Shown here piece by piece: positions 35,302 through 47,804 of a DNA stretch of 64,000 nt (positions are counted from its first letter, which is position 1; each line of letters opens with the position of its first letter). The position numbers and the translations under genes were made by a program. Source of the DNA: Epiperipatus broadwayi. Lineage: Eukaryota; Onychophora; Udeonychophora; Euonychophora; Peripatidae. The notes beneath the pieces were generated by a model. The model made no database searches and was not told the DNA's origin. It worked only from the letters and a program-made list of their open reading frames with translations. The stretch covers positions 1,926,001-1,990,000 of the forward strand of contig JAQFVV010000152.1 in the NCBI GenBank assembly GCA_028023455.1, written 5' to 3'.

Positions 35302-38300
35302 TTATAATGCTGCTCTTATTTTGAAGAGAGACCAAGTGGCAGCAAAAATGTCTGGTGGTGCAAGAAGATTGTCCCTTTCTTTAAATTTTTCTAGCTTGTT
35401 ATGATATGTGTTAGGATGTCTTCTTGTATTGTTTCCTAAGGTAAATGTACATCTGGTACACCATAAGCCATATAAGCTGAAAGTAACTGCACGGATTGTT
35501 GGTATTTTGTTTTCCTTGAATTTTTTCAGCATTTTTTCTATTGTGGTATCATTTTTCCTATAATTGTTTAACATCAGTTGTCTAACTTTTTCTAGGCCTC
35601 TACAGTAGTCAGTGTATCAAATGTTCTTGTGTTTCTTCTTTCCTATGACACAAAGAACATATTGGATCAACATTTAGGTAGAATCTTCTGAAGTGAATGA
35701 AATGTGCTGTAGGTAATGCATTAAGATTCAATTTGAGAATGAAGTCAAAAAATTTTGGTTCTAGGTACCATCTTTTGTATTTTTTTAGTAGCTGGCTATT
35801 ATCTATTCCCAGTACTGTTAGCTTATTATTATCTTCTTGGTTCTGAGATAGAAAATCATGTATTTGCCAATAAGTGTATTTAATAGGGCTCTTAAGTGTT
35901 ATTTTATTTTTAATGCTTCCAATACTTACTAATAGTGTATTTATATAATTATCTGTGGGAGGGGGTCAGTCAGTGGGTATGATTTCTAGTTTTTGCTCTA
36001 TGTTTGGAAACCGTTTAAATATGGCAATCAGTAGATTTACTGTTTTTTGTGTGTAGAAAGTTTGTATTGCATGCAGTCCAAGGCCATTCCATTTTGTTGG
36101 TTGGTTTAGTTGCTTCATTGAGATTGCTACTACTTTCCTTTTCCATAGCAGCTTGTTGCACAATGAGTTATTTGCTGAAATAAATGCTTTTGTGAAATTT
36201 ATTATTGGTAAATAGTAAGTGATCTTTGTCATAATAAGCTGATTGTATAAAGCTGCTTTTGAGTAGATTGAGAGATAGAATTTTGAGAGTGATTCCGTGA
36301 TTTTCTCTGCCTCTGCTTTAAGTTTATTTTGTATTGACTTTCTCATTTGATTCATGCCCAAGTGGAAAGGGAAACCCAGAAACATACTGGGTTTACCTTG
36401 ATATATCTGTGTGTTTAATTTACCTGTAAATATTGCCCATGCAGCCGATTTGTTGGTGTTGATTTTTAGCCTGAAATTTGCTGTATATTCTTTTATAATT
36501 TCCTGCAGTATAGGTAATTGCTTTTTTGAGTTTAGAAATACTGTGACATCATCCATGTAAGCTATACATGGTATGTATGTGTTGGTGTTTGGAATTAGAA
36601 TTCCTTGGATTTTTTTTTGTATTTGCTCTAACAGGGGGTTTATATATAATGTGAATAATAGTGTGCTGAGTGGAGATCCTTGTGGGATTGATTGGCTGGG
36701 GTAGAAGGATGATGAAGCTCTGCCATTGAGGGTGATGTGAATTTCTCTGTTTAGTAGCAGGTTGGCGATTGTATATAAGATTGTGCAAGGTATTTCTGTT
36801 TTTTTTTAGTTGAATTAATAGTGTTTTGATTGGCACTGAATCAAATGCACTTTCAAAGTCTAGTTGCATGGCCATTGGAGCATATTTTTTCTTTTTAACT
36901 ACTGAGTTAATGATTGTTTTGTATATTAGTGCTGCTTGACCTGTTGATGATCCCTTTTTTGCATACTGATGTTGTGATATTAGTTTTATTATATATGGTT
37001 CAATTTTTTCTTTTAAAACTTTTTCCAGAATTTTTATTCCCAAAGGCTCCATTGAGATTGGCCTTAGATTGGAGACTGTGGTAATTGGTGCTTGTTTTTT
37101 AATGAAGGGGACCATTGAAACTGGATATAGCCCTTGTATATTATATAGCTTTTGTGATAGTTGGTTTGCAAGCTGGCACAGGTATGTGTTTGTAAATCGG
37201 CTGAGATGTGACAAAACAAAGTGTGTGATTCCTGGTGGTCCTGGGTGGCATGTACCTGGAAATGATGCTAGAATGTGTGCAAACTGTTCTATTTCAAACT
37301 GTATCTCTGTTTCTGGTTTTCCAAAAAAATTTTCTGTGGGTTTGAACTGATTTTGCTTTGTTAGTTTTTCTTTGAAGTGCTGATATATTGGTTGTATCAT
37401 ATTTTGTCCAGCTGTGATTTTCCCATCCCATTCTAGTGCCATGGGAACTCTCTTTGTGGATGGATAGCCTAATGCCCATCGAATATATCCGCAGGTCCAT
37501 GTGTGCTGCTGGGTTAGACAAATTCTTTTTTTTTAATTGCTAGATATTGCTTTAGTTTATTGCATGTTTGATTATATAGTTGCATCAGCTTTATTATGTT
37601 TGCTTGATTGTGAGTGACTGTTTTTGACATGCTGATTCTTTTGTGTAGCTCATCTGCTAACGTGATTAGTTTAGAGGGGGGGTTGATTTTTGAGTAATAT
37701 GATTGATATTAAATGAGAGTATGTGTGTATATGCTATATATTTAGAGATTGGGTCAAGTTGCATTTGATTGAGTTTATTTATCATGATATATGTTTCGGA
37801 GAAGAGGAACTCTGGAGTGTTGATTGCTAGAAGAATTCTTATTGCCTTTTGTATATTAGTGATTGGGTTGTGGGATGTGTTTAAATTTAATTCTATTATC
37901 TGTGCCGCCAGATCAGAAAACGGGGAGGGTGAGAGACTTACGTCAATTGAGTGATGTAACATTGGAAAATAAAAAAACAAGATCTATGAGAGTGCCGTGG
38001 CGATTGTTATAAAATGACACTGAGTTCTGTGGGAGAAAACCATTGCCACTCATAAGCAATATTGCAAGTTCATTTATCCATTTTGCAACAAACTTTTGAT
38101 AGCTCATATTAAAATCCCTGGCAAGTATGGTGGGGTAGGGATTGGACACTAACATGGAGTTAATGGTTAAAATTATTCTGTTAATTACAATCGGACCGGG
38201 GGGAATGTATACAAATATTATGTTAATTGAAAAGCTTTTGTGATTAAATGTAGCTATCAAAAGATTGGAGTCTATGAAAATTATTTTAAATGATGTAAAA

Positions 38301-38543
38301 GGGCATTTTTGATTGATAAATATACTTGTCCCACTTGATGGTGATGAAGTGTCTCTTGAGCATGCGCAAAAACCAAATTTGTTCATATATGTTGCTGGGT
38401 TGATTTGGGATCCGTTATATATTTTTGTTTCTAATAGCCCCAGTATACTGGGTTGCATTGTCTGTATCCATTTGTTAATTTGTTGTATTTTTTTTTGTGG
38501 AGTTTAAACCTCGAATGTTATGTGCCGCTATTTTTATTTTCAT
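35302..38543 (-). pseudogene. LINE ORF2: endonuclease, RT, C-terminal zinc motif
   Basis: Start at ATG 38543 (MKIKIAAHNIRGLNS, the usual APE N terminus with N), then a frameshift. Endonuclease continues 38458-37943: LGLLETKI (catalytic E), YIPPG, ARDFNMSY (normally GDFN) and GTLIDLVF. RT follows in another frame (37442-36549): LRPISMEPLGIKILEKVL, QYAKKGSSTGQAALIY and LDFESAFDSVP (catalytic D). After a further shift, MDDVTVFLNS (the Y/F-x-DD box) and FLGFPFH lie at 36556 downward. Near 35640-35690 the minus strand encodes ICSLCHRKEETQEHLIH, a CCH-type zinc motif, and 35574-35302 gives the C terminus. At least four frame changes make it non-functional. Intact, it would nick target DNA and copy its RNA. 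Confidence 0.85.
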
Positions 38544-38589
38544 ATTATTTAATGTTGTAGAAGGAGGGGCTTCACAATTTTCTAAAGTT

Positions 38590-40084
38590 TCTGAATTTCA
38601 TTTTTTACCTTTTGTACATCTATTTTGCTTGAAGCGGGGTTAGAATTATTTATTGGTTCTGTAAATATTTGTTTAATCGAGAAACTGTCTCTGACGTTTT
38701 CAGATTCTTTTGATTCTTGAGAGGTTGATTCCATTTCCATATTTTCATCTATTAGTAGTTTTACTGAACTTAATTGGCTATATTCCAGATCATTTGTTTT
38801 AATCTTTTTATTTTCTCTAGTTTTTTTGGTTTTGCTTGTTTTCTTTTACTTTTTAGGTGTGTTTTCAATCGCTGGAAGGTACTGTGTGATGGTATCCATT
38901 ATTTCAGTTGTTGTTTTGTTTATAATTGTTTGCTCAGCTTGATTATTATCTCCGTTTGGCATTTCTTTTGTTTCTTTTTGCATGTAATTATTTTCATTTT
39001 CTATTAACTTATCACTAAGTGATTTTGCCCGGGGTTCAAAGTTTTCCTCTTCCTCATTCGTGTTTGTGTTAATTGTTATTTCCATTGACTTGCTTGGGGG
39101 ATGGTCTATAGTCTTATTTTTATTAATTTTTGATATTATTGACTTGAGTGGGGGGAATTCTATGTTTTCCTGCTCCGTGGATTTGTGTGCTCTATCTGGT
39201 TTCCCTTCTAATCTTTGTGAGGGGTGGTTATTCTCTTCCACTAGATTTACTTCTTCATTGCATTGCATTGCTATGTGGCCTCTTTTGCCACAGGCAAAAC
39301 AACGTGGCTTTAGTCCTCGGATATATAAGTATAGCATTGCCTCTTGGTCTGTTATGTGTGTTGGAATGTTTTCTGGGTCTATTTCTTTGTTTAACTTGAC
39401 TTTGTATTCAAAACTATTTGTGAATACGGGTACTGATGTTTCTTTGAGGTATATCTGCTGAAAAAAAATAACCTTTCCGAATGGATTCATCATTCTTTGG
39501 AAATCGTCAAAGCTATATCCGAAGTAGGCATTTTTTAATACTCCGGTGATGTTTTTGTATCTGTTTTCATCAACTCATATGATTGCAAAATTACCTAGAG
39601 TTTTAATATGATTTTTGAATTGATCCCTTTGTGCAGCTTCACAAAACTCAACCGCTACATATCTGCTATTTGGATGGTCGCCTATGCATTGTACTGTCTC
39701 CAGTAAATTATTTTTGTTTAGTGCTTCAATAAGTAGCTCGTTGGGGAAATGGTAGAGAGTGCAGTGATTGTCTGTTACCACCAACACTATTGATTTTTCA
39801 GTAAAAAATCTTTTGAATGTTGAAAAAAGGGTTCTAGGTATCATATTATTGAATCTGACCCCAATCTGTTCCAGCATTTCATCTGTCCATTGTGTGTGGG
39901 GGGGCTCAATTTCATTTTGGTTTACTAGATCCAAGTCTTTAAGATCGTCTGACGTGGTTTTCCTAAATCTGGGATTTTTTCCTGGGTTTACGTTATTTTG
40001 GTAAGTTTTTGCGATAGTTGCATATGTTTTTCTTGTGTGGTGTGAAGGACCAGCTTCTTGATCTGACGACTGGGCAGTCGCCAT
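38590..40084 (-). pseudogene. LINE ORF1: RNA-binding protein with CCHC knuckle
   Basis: Starts at ATG 40084 (MATAQSSDQEAGPSHHTRKT). One frame runs to 38846, broken by a single TGA near 39575 inside AII*VDENRYKN, which fits a CGA (Arg) changed by CpG decay. The C-terminal half has the knuckle PRCFACGKRGHIAMQC (C-x2-C-x4-H-x4-C) at about 39305-39260, followed by an acidic, polar tail. After 38846 the reading shifts frame and the polar tail can be followed to about 38590. Such ORF1 proteins bind LINE RNA in the ribonucleoprotein particle. Confidence 0.8.
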
Positions 40085-40090
40085 TTTATT

Positions 40091-40478
40091 ATTTACACAA
40101 GTAATTTTTCAACAAGGTAATGTTTTGTTTTGATTTTTTAAACTTTTTTAAATTTAAATCTTATTAACTTTTTCGCTATTTTTTCTTGTACTCTTTTTAC
40201 TTTTTGTTTCTAAATACTGTTATTAATTATAATTGTTTGAATTGACATCTATTCGCCATGCTGGAGAATTAATTACTACTCTTAGCTATTATTGATTTTT
40301 TTAACCGTTGTTCACTAATTATTTTAGGACATGCACATTTCTTAAAACACTCCGGTTAGCATTGAGTATAGCATTTTTAAATATTTAAGGAAAAAAATCC
40401 ACTTTTATAGCTATTTAATTTGAAAAAAACTAGGAGACATTTTTCTTACCTGCAACAATGTAAGTAACCAGGTGGCGC

Positions 40479-40543
<65 letters not shown>

Positions 40544-40921
40544 TGTTGTTTAGTTGAAATAGAGACAAGAAAAATCTCAAATAAAAAAGTGGTTCTATAG
40601 GTATAGTAATTTAAATTATACATAGTAATCATGATTTAGTATGTGTTTAATTTGTTTTGACGAGATTATTAATTAATTATTATTTATCCATAATTTAAAT
40701 ATAATAGTTTATATGCTTTATTGATCTCTAAAGTTGTCTATCTGTTACTATTAAAGGCCATAAGATTTCTAAAGACTAAGTGTAAATGATTATATAATTT
40801 GAAATATTTGATAAGAATTAGCCCTTTTGTTTCTCAATATAAATGCATTAATTAATTACTTTTGTGGCAATAAGACTGGTGCATAAATAATATTGTTTAG
40901 TAAAAGACAGCCTCTAGCAAT
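40091..40921. other. AT-rich spacer with (ATT)n
   Basis: Apart from the microsatellite at 40480-40541 nothing was recognised. The open frame 40411-40632 (minus) is an artefact of that repeat, giving poly-Asn. Confidence 0.6.
40480..40541. repeat. (ATT)n microsatellite
   Basis: About 20 uninterrupted ATT units. Confidence 0.95.
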
Positions 40922-41190
40922 ATGCAGCATAGTCTTTTATTGATAAATGTTAGTTTAGATAAGCATCTTATGCATACAAATTTATTTTCAAGTAAATTGC
41001 TTGTGCTTGATGTTTTAACTTATATTCATGAAAATGATTTGATCATTTCATACCCAAATTTAATCATATCATTAAAAATATTACTAACTTTTTTTACAAG
41101 TGTTGCTAGTAGTGAGAGAGAGAGATCATTTTTGAAATAAATTATAAAAAGATTGGCTGGGAAGTTTGTCAGTGATAGCTAAGTGTTTAT
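40922..41190 (+). pseudogene. hAT transposase C-terminal (dimerisation) remnant, ZMYM1-like
   Basis: The frame ending at 41140 contains YIHENDLIISYPNLIISLKILLTFFTSVASSERERSFLK. This corresponds to the end of ZMYM1-like hAT transposases, in which the YPN, ALRILL, PVTVAS and ERSFSKLK words are conserved. After the stop, IIKRLAGKFVSDS continues the likeness. Only the dimerisation region is left. No terminal inverted repeats were identified. Confidence 0.65.
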
Positions 41191-41663
41191 AATATTGTGT
41201 CAAAATTTGGCTGCAGCAAAGAGTTTGCTATTAACTGAAAGGAAACCCTTTGATTCCTCTTGGAAGCCTTAAAAGAACCAAGCAGGACAAATTTCTAATA
41301 TCTACCCCATACATTCTTGTCATTACAGCTGTTATTACAATGTGATTATTCATATAGTATGCAAACATGGATGGACTGCTCACCAACATGCATTAGCAAC
41401 ATGGTGAGTTAATTGGCTTTTTACCTCTGAGGTTAAGATCAAGAAATAGCATGGTCTTTCTTTTCAGTTGCCTGATAAGACAGAATGAATGTTTGCATAA
41501 ATGACAAATATTTTTCCAATACCTATATACAATTAAGACAGACAAAAATAAATCATGGCCCTTATTCCCAGGAGGCTGTAAAGTCAACAACCAAGGAAGC
41601 AATTGGTGGCTGAAGGTGGATGGTGCTAAGAATCCCTTGATTGTGGACCCAGGTTATCATTAG

Positions 41664-41956
41664 ATGATGTCTTTTTATTTAGGTACTTACATTTGCAGAT
41701 CATTTTCAAGTGAAGTAAGATTGCAAGAATTACAAGAACTGTCTTATATTAAATGCAACATTATGGGACTTTGTGAAGTTAGAAGGAAAGGTAAAGAGAC
41801 AATTGATTTAAAAAGTGGACATGTACTCTATTATAAAGGCACAAATATTGGAAATACAAGTGAAGTAGGATTTATTATAAATAAAAAGTGGTAGAACAAC
41901 ATTGTGGAGATTGATGGTGTATTGGACAGAGTGGCAAGATTAGTTATACAACTTAT
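41664..41956 (+). pseudogene. RTE endonuclease, N-terminal part
   Basis: Reads GTYICRSFSSEVRLQELQEL, then IMGLCEVRRKGKE (catalytic E), SGHVLYYKGTN and EVGFIINKKW. After a stop the same frame gives NNIVEIDGVLDRVARLVIQLIM. This is the canonical start of RTE ORF2, with the substrate-side strand breaking off where the insertion begins. Confidence 0.8.
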
Positions 41957-44636
41957 AATGGACGGAACGATTCTCATCATACACCTCCCTAATATCCATC
42001 ATACTAGTCACGCTAGTCGCTAATCCAATCTTTAGCAGTGTGTACTCCCACTACACATCATGCATCCACATTGGTCAACAGATATAATGGATGGAATGAT
42101 TAGCACTTGCCCCAAAAGTTGATGTTGCCAGATATAACAGATGGAATGATTACAACTAACACCAAACATTGTAAACACCAGATGTAATGGGTGGTCAACT
42201 AACTTGCAGACTGTACTACTATGCAGATGTAGCAATAGGGTGTGGAGATGAGTTAATATGCTCTAATTTATTACCCCTAATGAAACAATCTGCAGAGACC
42301 TACCAGGCTTAGAAGAGCAAAAAGTTGCATCCCACTATGTGCAGACTGTGGGTCATCTGATAAAGTGCTAATGAGAACCCGATGAAATGCTTAACCAATG
42401 ATTTCATACCCTTTAATTGACTAATTCTATCCCTATTTAATAATATTAAATGCAATTTAGGTTAGTTCATCCACTTTCCCCTTTTTAATTCCATTATGTT
42501 CTAAAATTTAAGCCCAAAGAGAATATTGCTTTTAACTCTATTATCAGGTATGAACAAATATACACAGCAACTCCTGCACCTATATATAGGTTACAACTAG
42601 CATTTATTATATTTGTTTTATTTTTAAGCTTTTATATAATAAAAAAATAGATGTGTGTGCATGTATAATTATTTATAAACTGTAAAATGTCAGGACAACT
42701 CAATAAACCAGAGACCGGAATACTATAAACTCTCAAACATTTATTAACAATAATAAATATTAAATATAATGATAATAGTAATGATAAAAAAATAAAAATA
42801 AAATAAAAAATATATAATAATCATCATATGTACATATGTCACAAATGAACCTCTACCATCTTACTAATTAATTATCCTCCAGATCCAACCCTTATACCCC
42901 ATGGTAGAAATCCACATATGTCACTCATTCTCTGCAAATCATAATTATGTAGAAAAATCAACTTTAGCTATTTAATATAATTGAGATGCTGGCTAGCTAA
43001 ATTATATATTTACAAATGTTAATCTATTTAACAAATTTCCCCAATTTATATATATGATAGAGACAGATCCCAGTTGATTAGTCAAACATACTGGAAAATA
43101 TACATACACAGTTAATCACAAAATAAAACATATAATATGTATTCTGTATGTGTTGTAATTTAACCTATATATAAATTTAGAGAATCTTACCTCAATATTT
43201 ATGTGGATGACCTGATGTGAAGCAGGTGGTATTACCTAAATTTTATTTATAATGAAAATATAAAAAAAAAAATATCAAAATGAATAATCCCCCCTTTTCT
43301 TCTTTGCTAATTTTGAAAAATGAGGCTTCAGCATCAGAGTGTAAAAATACAACAGATAATATGAATAAAAAAATAAAATAATAAATAAACAAAAATTTAC
43401 AATATTGATTCTTTGATTAAAAAATTGTAATTGGAACAAAGTTCATAAAAATCATCATAATAGAAGTAGTAGTAGTAGTTGATAGTTAGGCAAGTTGTTC
43501 TTCAAAGCAGTTTCACTTAGTAAATCATTCTCCTTAGCAAGGATAGATAGGGACAATGGTGTCTCCTGTAGTTGTGTTTAATGGTAAACATCTTGATCCT
43601 CATTTGATTCACCATAATGTATTCCAAACCTTGTTTAGTTTGGACTGAAGGCATCTTCTTATGTGTTTATAATAAAGTAGAAATATATATATAATGCAGC
43701 TGGCAGGAAAATACCATGACACACAATAGCACGTTTTGCTCTAGCCCATTTTCATATTAAAGTACATTTTAATAATTATTTATAATCATATATTTTTATT
43801 GAATAATATTGAAGAACTTATATATATATTAAGAAAATTATTTCATTTTTTCTTTCTTCTCCAATTTTTAGCAAATTTAATTCTCATTATTGTTTTTGAA
43901 AAAATTTAAAAAATTCAAATTTACTCCAACAACTTTTTTAAATACGATTTAATTATTTAAGAATTAATCAGTTATTCTTACTTCTTTTCACTTTCTGTCC
44001 TTTGAATTTGATAAACTTTTAGTTACAGTATTTGACTTTTAAAATGTTTATAATTTAACTAAAAGAAAAAGTAAAAACTCCATTTTAGCGTTCTAAATTT
44101 TTTTAGTTTTAATTGCTGTCTTTTGTTACAGTTGTTATAATAAGAAGAAGAACGATTTGTAAACTGTCTTTTGTTTTTATACATTTCACTCGCAAAATTT
44201 CCAGGAATGCCGATATCTTTAACTGCCTATTGTTTAAATACATTTAGATTTATTACAAATAAAAAAATAATAATAAAATCAGTTTTATTTTCACACGTAT
44301 GTACCCACCTAATTAACTTCAAGTCATCCCAAATTCATTTACCTATTAATTAATATTCAATTTTAAATTAAAAATATATATATAGATTACAGTTTATTTA
44401 ATCAAATAGTTTGATATATATACAATAGTACTTTCTAAAATATTGATCGTATTTTATTTTATAAATATAATAATTTATTGTGTATTATATGTATATAGGT
44501 AATAATAATAACAAATAATAATCTTCCCACTATTACTATAAATTCCAAATGGATTGGGTTCAATAAATATGCTTAATCTTTTTAGGAATGTGTGCATTGT
44601 AAGCTATCCTTTACAAACTTAATAGCAGATACCAAA
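41957..44636. other. Insertion inside the RTE LINE
   Basis: The coding sense of the RTE stops at LVIQLIM and resumes at QIIQVDAPTSFHSDEVVEDFY, so this block was inserted afterwards. It contains imperfect tandem units around 42070-42200 built on AGATATAA(T/C)(G/A)GATGGAATGATTA with a ~50-bp spacing, AT-rich DNA, a short GTA run near 43468, and no recognisable transposon protein. Its ends show no clear inverted repeats and its class is unknown. Confidence 0.5.
42070..42205. repeat. Imperfect tandem repeat, ~50-bp period
   Basis: Three units begin (A/C)CAGAT(A/G)TAA(T/C)(G/A)G(A/G)TGG, at about 42080, 42130 and 42179. The first two continue with AATGATTA. A degraded fourth may lie at 41955. Confidence 0.5.
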
Positions 44637-47130
44637 TGCAGATAATTCAGGTTGATGCCCCAACAAGTTTTCATAGTGATGAAGTAGTAGAAGATTTTTA
44701 TATGGATGTACAAAAACTTTTGATCAGAGTAAACACCATTTTAAAATTGTTATGGGATACTTTAATGCTAGAATTGGTAAACAAATGAAAGATGAAAATG
44801 CTGTAGGTAATTTTGGTTATGGTAATAAAAATGGGAGAGGACATAGACTTGTGGAGTTTGCAGAAAAAAAAAACTTTATATTATGAATTCCTTTTTGAGA
44901 AAAATGTTAAAAGGAAATGGACATGGAAGCATCCAAATGAAGGTACAGCAGAATTGGATTATAATTTGACTAACAGAAAATACATATTTCAAGATTGCAA
45001 TGTTCATAATAAATTTAACACAGGAAGTGGCCATCGATTAGTAAGATGTAAGATACATGTTAATACAAAACTAGAGAGACAAAAATTATTAAGAAAAACA
45101 ATATTTACAGTTGATATTCCTAATCTTCAGAAACATTCTAATGAATTTAAATTAGAACTTATAAATTGATTTCAAGTATTAGTAGATTTTGAACATGATT
45201 CTGATTTGAATGAAATTAATATGAAAATAACAGATACACTTTTAAAAACTGCAACAAAAATAGCTAGTAGTAAAAAGCAGCAATTGACCAATAAAATTTC
45301 TACTGAGACTAGAGAATTTATGAAGAAAGGAAGGAATATGAAGATATACAAAAATGATGCATTAAAAAGAATTGAATATCTTGAATTTTGTAAAATGGTG
45401 CGGAAAAGAGTTGAAAATGATATAAGAAAGTATAAATGTGAACTAGCAAGGAAATCTGTAAAAAGAATAAAACTGTCAAGAATGTAAAACAACATTTTGG
45501 TATTGGTAGAAAATTTATATCCGCAATAAGAAAAAAAGATGGAATTATTACTAAAAAGAGAGATGTCATCATGAAATGGATAGAAGACATGTATCAAGAA
45601 TTATATAGTAATAAAGAACAAGTACCTCCTTTATCTATTACATCTTATGAATTGCTGAGAATTTTAAATGAAAAAGTGAGACATGCAATTAAATGTATGA
45701 AGAAAGGAAAGGTTCCAGGTAATGATGGAATTATAATTGATATATTAAAAGAAGCAGGTGAAGAAATAGAAAAAAATTTAGTGAAGTTATATACCAAATG
45801 TCTAAATGATAAAGATGTACCAGATGATTGGAAGAATGTAGTATTAATATTAATATTTAAAAAAAGTGATAAAGAAGATATTAGAAATTACAGACCTATC
45901 AGCCTTTTATCAGTTTTATACAACATTTTTACCAAGATAATTACAACTGGTCTACAGAGAACATTGAATTTCCACTAACCAAGAGAACAAGCTGGATTTA
46001 TAAATGGTTTTAATTCAGTAGATCATATCCAGGTATTGAGAGAAGTTATAAAAAAGACAAATCAATATAAGTTGCCATTATGTTTTGGATTTGTAGATTA
46101 TGAAAAGGCATTTGGTTCTATAAACATTTCTTCAGTAATTAAAGCATTGGATCATCAAGATATAGATTGAGGATATTGTCATATTTTAAAGAATATTTAT
46201 AAAAATGCAACAGCAACAATTAGATTACATAATGATACTGGGAAAGTCAACATTGAGAAGAGTGTAAGACAGAGTGACTCCATATCTTCAAAACTTTTTA
46301 CAGCAGTGCTGCAAGAAGTATTTTGTGGATTAAAATGGGAAGCTAAAAGAGTGAAAGTAAATGGAGATTATTTAAGTCATTTAAATTTTGCAGCAGATGT
46401 AGTTGTTTTTGCAAATACTGCCCTAGAGCTGCAGGAAATGTTCAGGAGTTATCAGATGAAAGTAGGAAAGTAGGATTAAAGATAAATGTTAAAAAGATTA
46501 AAATAATGTTCAATGAATTTTCTCAAAATATGAAAATAAAGATTGATTATGATGAGTTAGAAGAAGTTAAGAATTACAAATACCTTGGTCAGATTATTAA
46601 TACAGATGGAAACATAATGGATGAAATTAATCATAGAATTAAACTTGGTTGGAGTGCTTTTGGTAGAAATAACTTGATACTAAAAGGAAATATGCCTATG
46701 TGTTTGAAAAGGAAGAATTTTAATAAATGTGTTTTACCAGTTTTTACTTGTGGATCTGAGACTTGGACACTTAATAGCAGAGCAATATAGAGATTTCAGA
46801 CCACTCAAAGGAGTATGGAGAGATGCCCGTTGGGGATAACAAGAAGAGATCAAAATAGCAATATTTGGGTAAGAGAACAAACAAGTGTTACTGACCTCAT
46901 TGAAAAAATTAAAAGATTGAAATGGAGCTGGGCTGGACATATTGCTAAAAGAGATGATAATAGATGGAAAATTGAAATCTTGAACTGGATTCCAAGAGAT
47001 TGTAAAAGACCCAGAAAGAGTCCACATGTGAGATGGATGGATGAAATAAAAAAAGTGTGTAGGGGTGATGTGGAGAAGAGCAGCTAAAGATCGGAGAATA
47101 TGGATTGAACTTAGAAAGACCTTCATCCTC
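44637..47130 (+). pseudogene. RTE ORF2: rest of endonuclease, RT and C terminus
   Basis: Continues the endonuclease with IIQVDAPTSFHSDE (usually YAPTS) and RKWTWKHPNEGTAELDYNLTN, then SGHRLVRCKIH (usually SDHRLV). The linker is LLKTATKIASSKKQQLTNKIS. RT begins near 45680 with KKGKVPGNDGIIIDILKEAG, then NYRPISLLSVLYNIFTKII, FVDYEKAFGSI (D-x4-F), a decayed FAADVVVFA box (FADD lost at the second Asp) near 46390, and YKYLGQIINTDGN at 46580. The C-terminal RTE signature TCGSETWTL, WSWAGHIAKRDDNRW and HVRWMDEIKKV ends near 47087. At least five frame breaks. The catalytic AD-D loss alone would inactivate the RT. Confidence 0.85.
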
Positions 47131-47163
47131 CAGTGGAGTGATAATGGTTGATGATGATGATCA

Positions 47164-47804
47164 AAATTTAGGTCTGTAAAAGTTCAGAAAGTAAATTTAT
47201 AATTGTGTAATAGTAATTTTTTCATTGTTATCTTTAATAAAACATTTAAATGTATATAAAATCATGTAGAATTTGTTTGATATTTTTTTTGAAGGGAGGG
47301 ACACCAAATATTGTTTGCCTAAGGACCCTGATGACTCTTTGGTCTTATGTATAGATTAACATCAAATTATATTATATAATAATACAGACATGTATGTGCG
47401 TGTAGAGAGAGAAAAAATTAGATATAAATCAGTTTTCTAAAATATTTAAATTAAAATTGCATTTTCCATTAGCATTTAAATTTTATGTAGTCTTTTTTAA
47501 ATTATTACTATTATTATTATTATTATCATCATCATCATTATTTACGGTCGTTAAATTTTAAAAAAAGACCAGAGGTGAGCACCTTTTTTTTTGTCAGCAG
47601 GAGGAATGAAATTTTTTTAACATGATTGTGGTCAGAAGAAATTGAATGATTTAACAAAAAATTCAGAACCTAAAATATGTTAAATTAAATTACCAAATTT
47701 ATTAAAATATTTTAAAAAATTATAAATGGCAAAATTTAATAATCTAAATAAGAATCGGTTACAGATAAAAACTAAAATTTGTAACAAACATTTTTACTGT
47801 CATG
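47164..47804. other. AT-rich spacer, nothing recognised
   Basis: Contains a short ATT/ATC microsatellite near 47,505-47,545. No gene or copy of the other repeats was seen. Confidence 0.5.

Larger units (their letters stand above)
35114..40090 (-). mobile_element. Near full-length APE-type LINE with CCHC ORF1 (broken)
   Basis: Reading on the minus strand from 40084: ORF1 with a zinc knuckle, then ORF2 with endonuclease, RT and a C-terminal zinc motif. The arrangement and C-terminal cysteine motif fit the L1/Tx1 side of LINEs, but the clade is a guess. Codons are less AT-biased than E1/E2. Several frameshifts and one likely CGA-to-TGA stop inactivate it. The 3' end and any tail lie near or inside the gap. 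Confidence 0.8.
41664..47163 (+). mobile_element. RTE-type LINE, split by a 2.7-kb insertion
   Basis: An RTE element runs from the start of the endonuclease (41664) to a TGATGATGATGATC tail (47150-47163), the TGA-type repeat that closes many RTE elements. The endonuclease is interrupted between 41957 and 44636. Stops and frameshifts are numerous, so it is dead. Confidence 0.8.

Noticed and set aside
37069-39461. Plus-strand open frames across the 35-40 kb LINE
   Set aside because: Antisense shadows of ORF1 and ORF2, which carry the real motifs on the minus strand.
40411-40632. Poly-Asn open frame
   Set aside because: Translation of the (ATT)n microsatellite.
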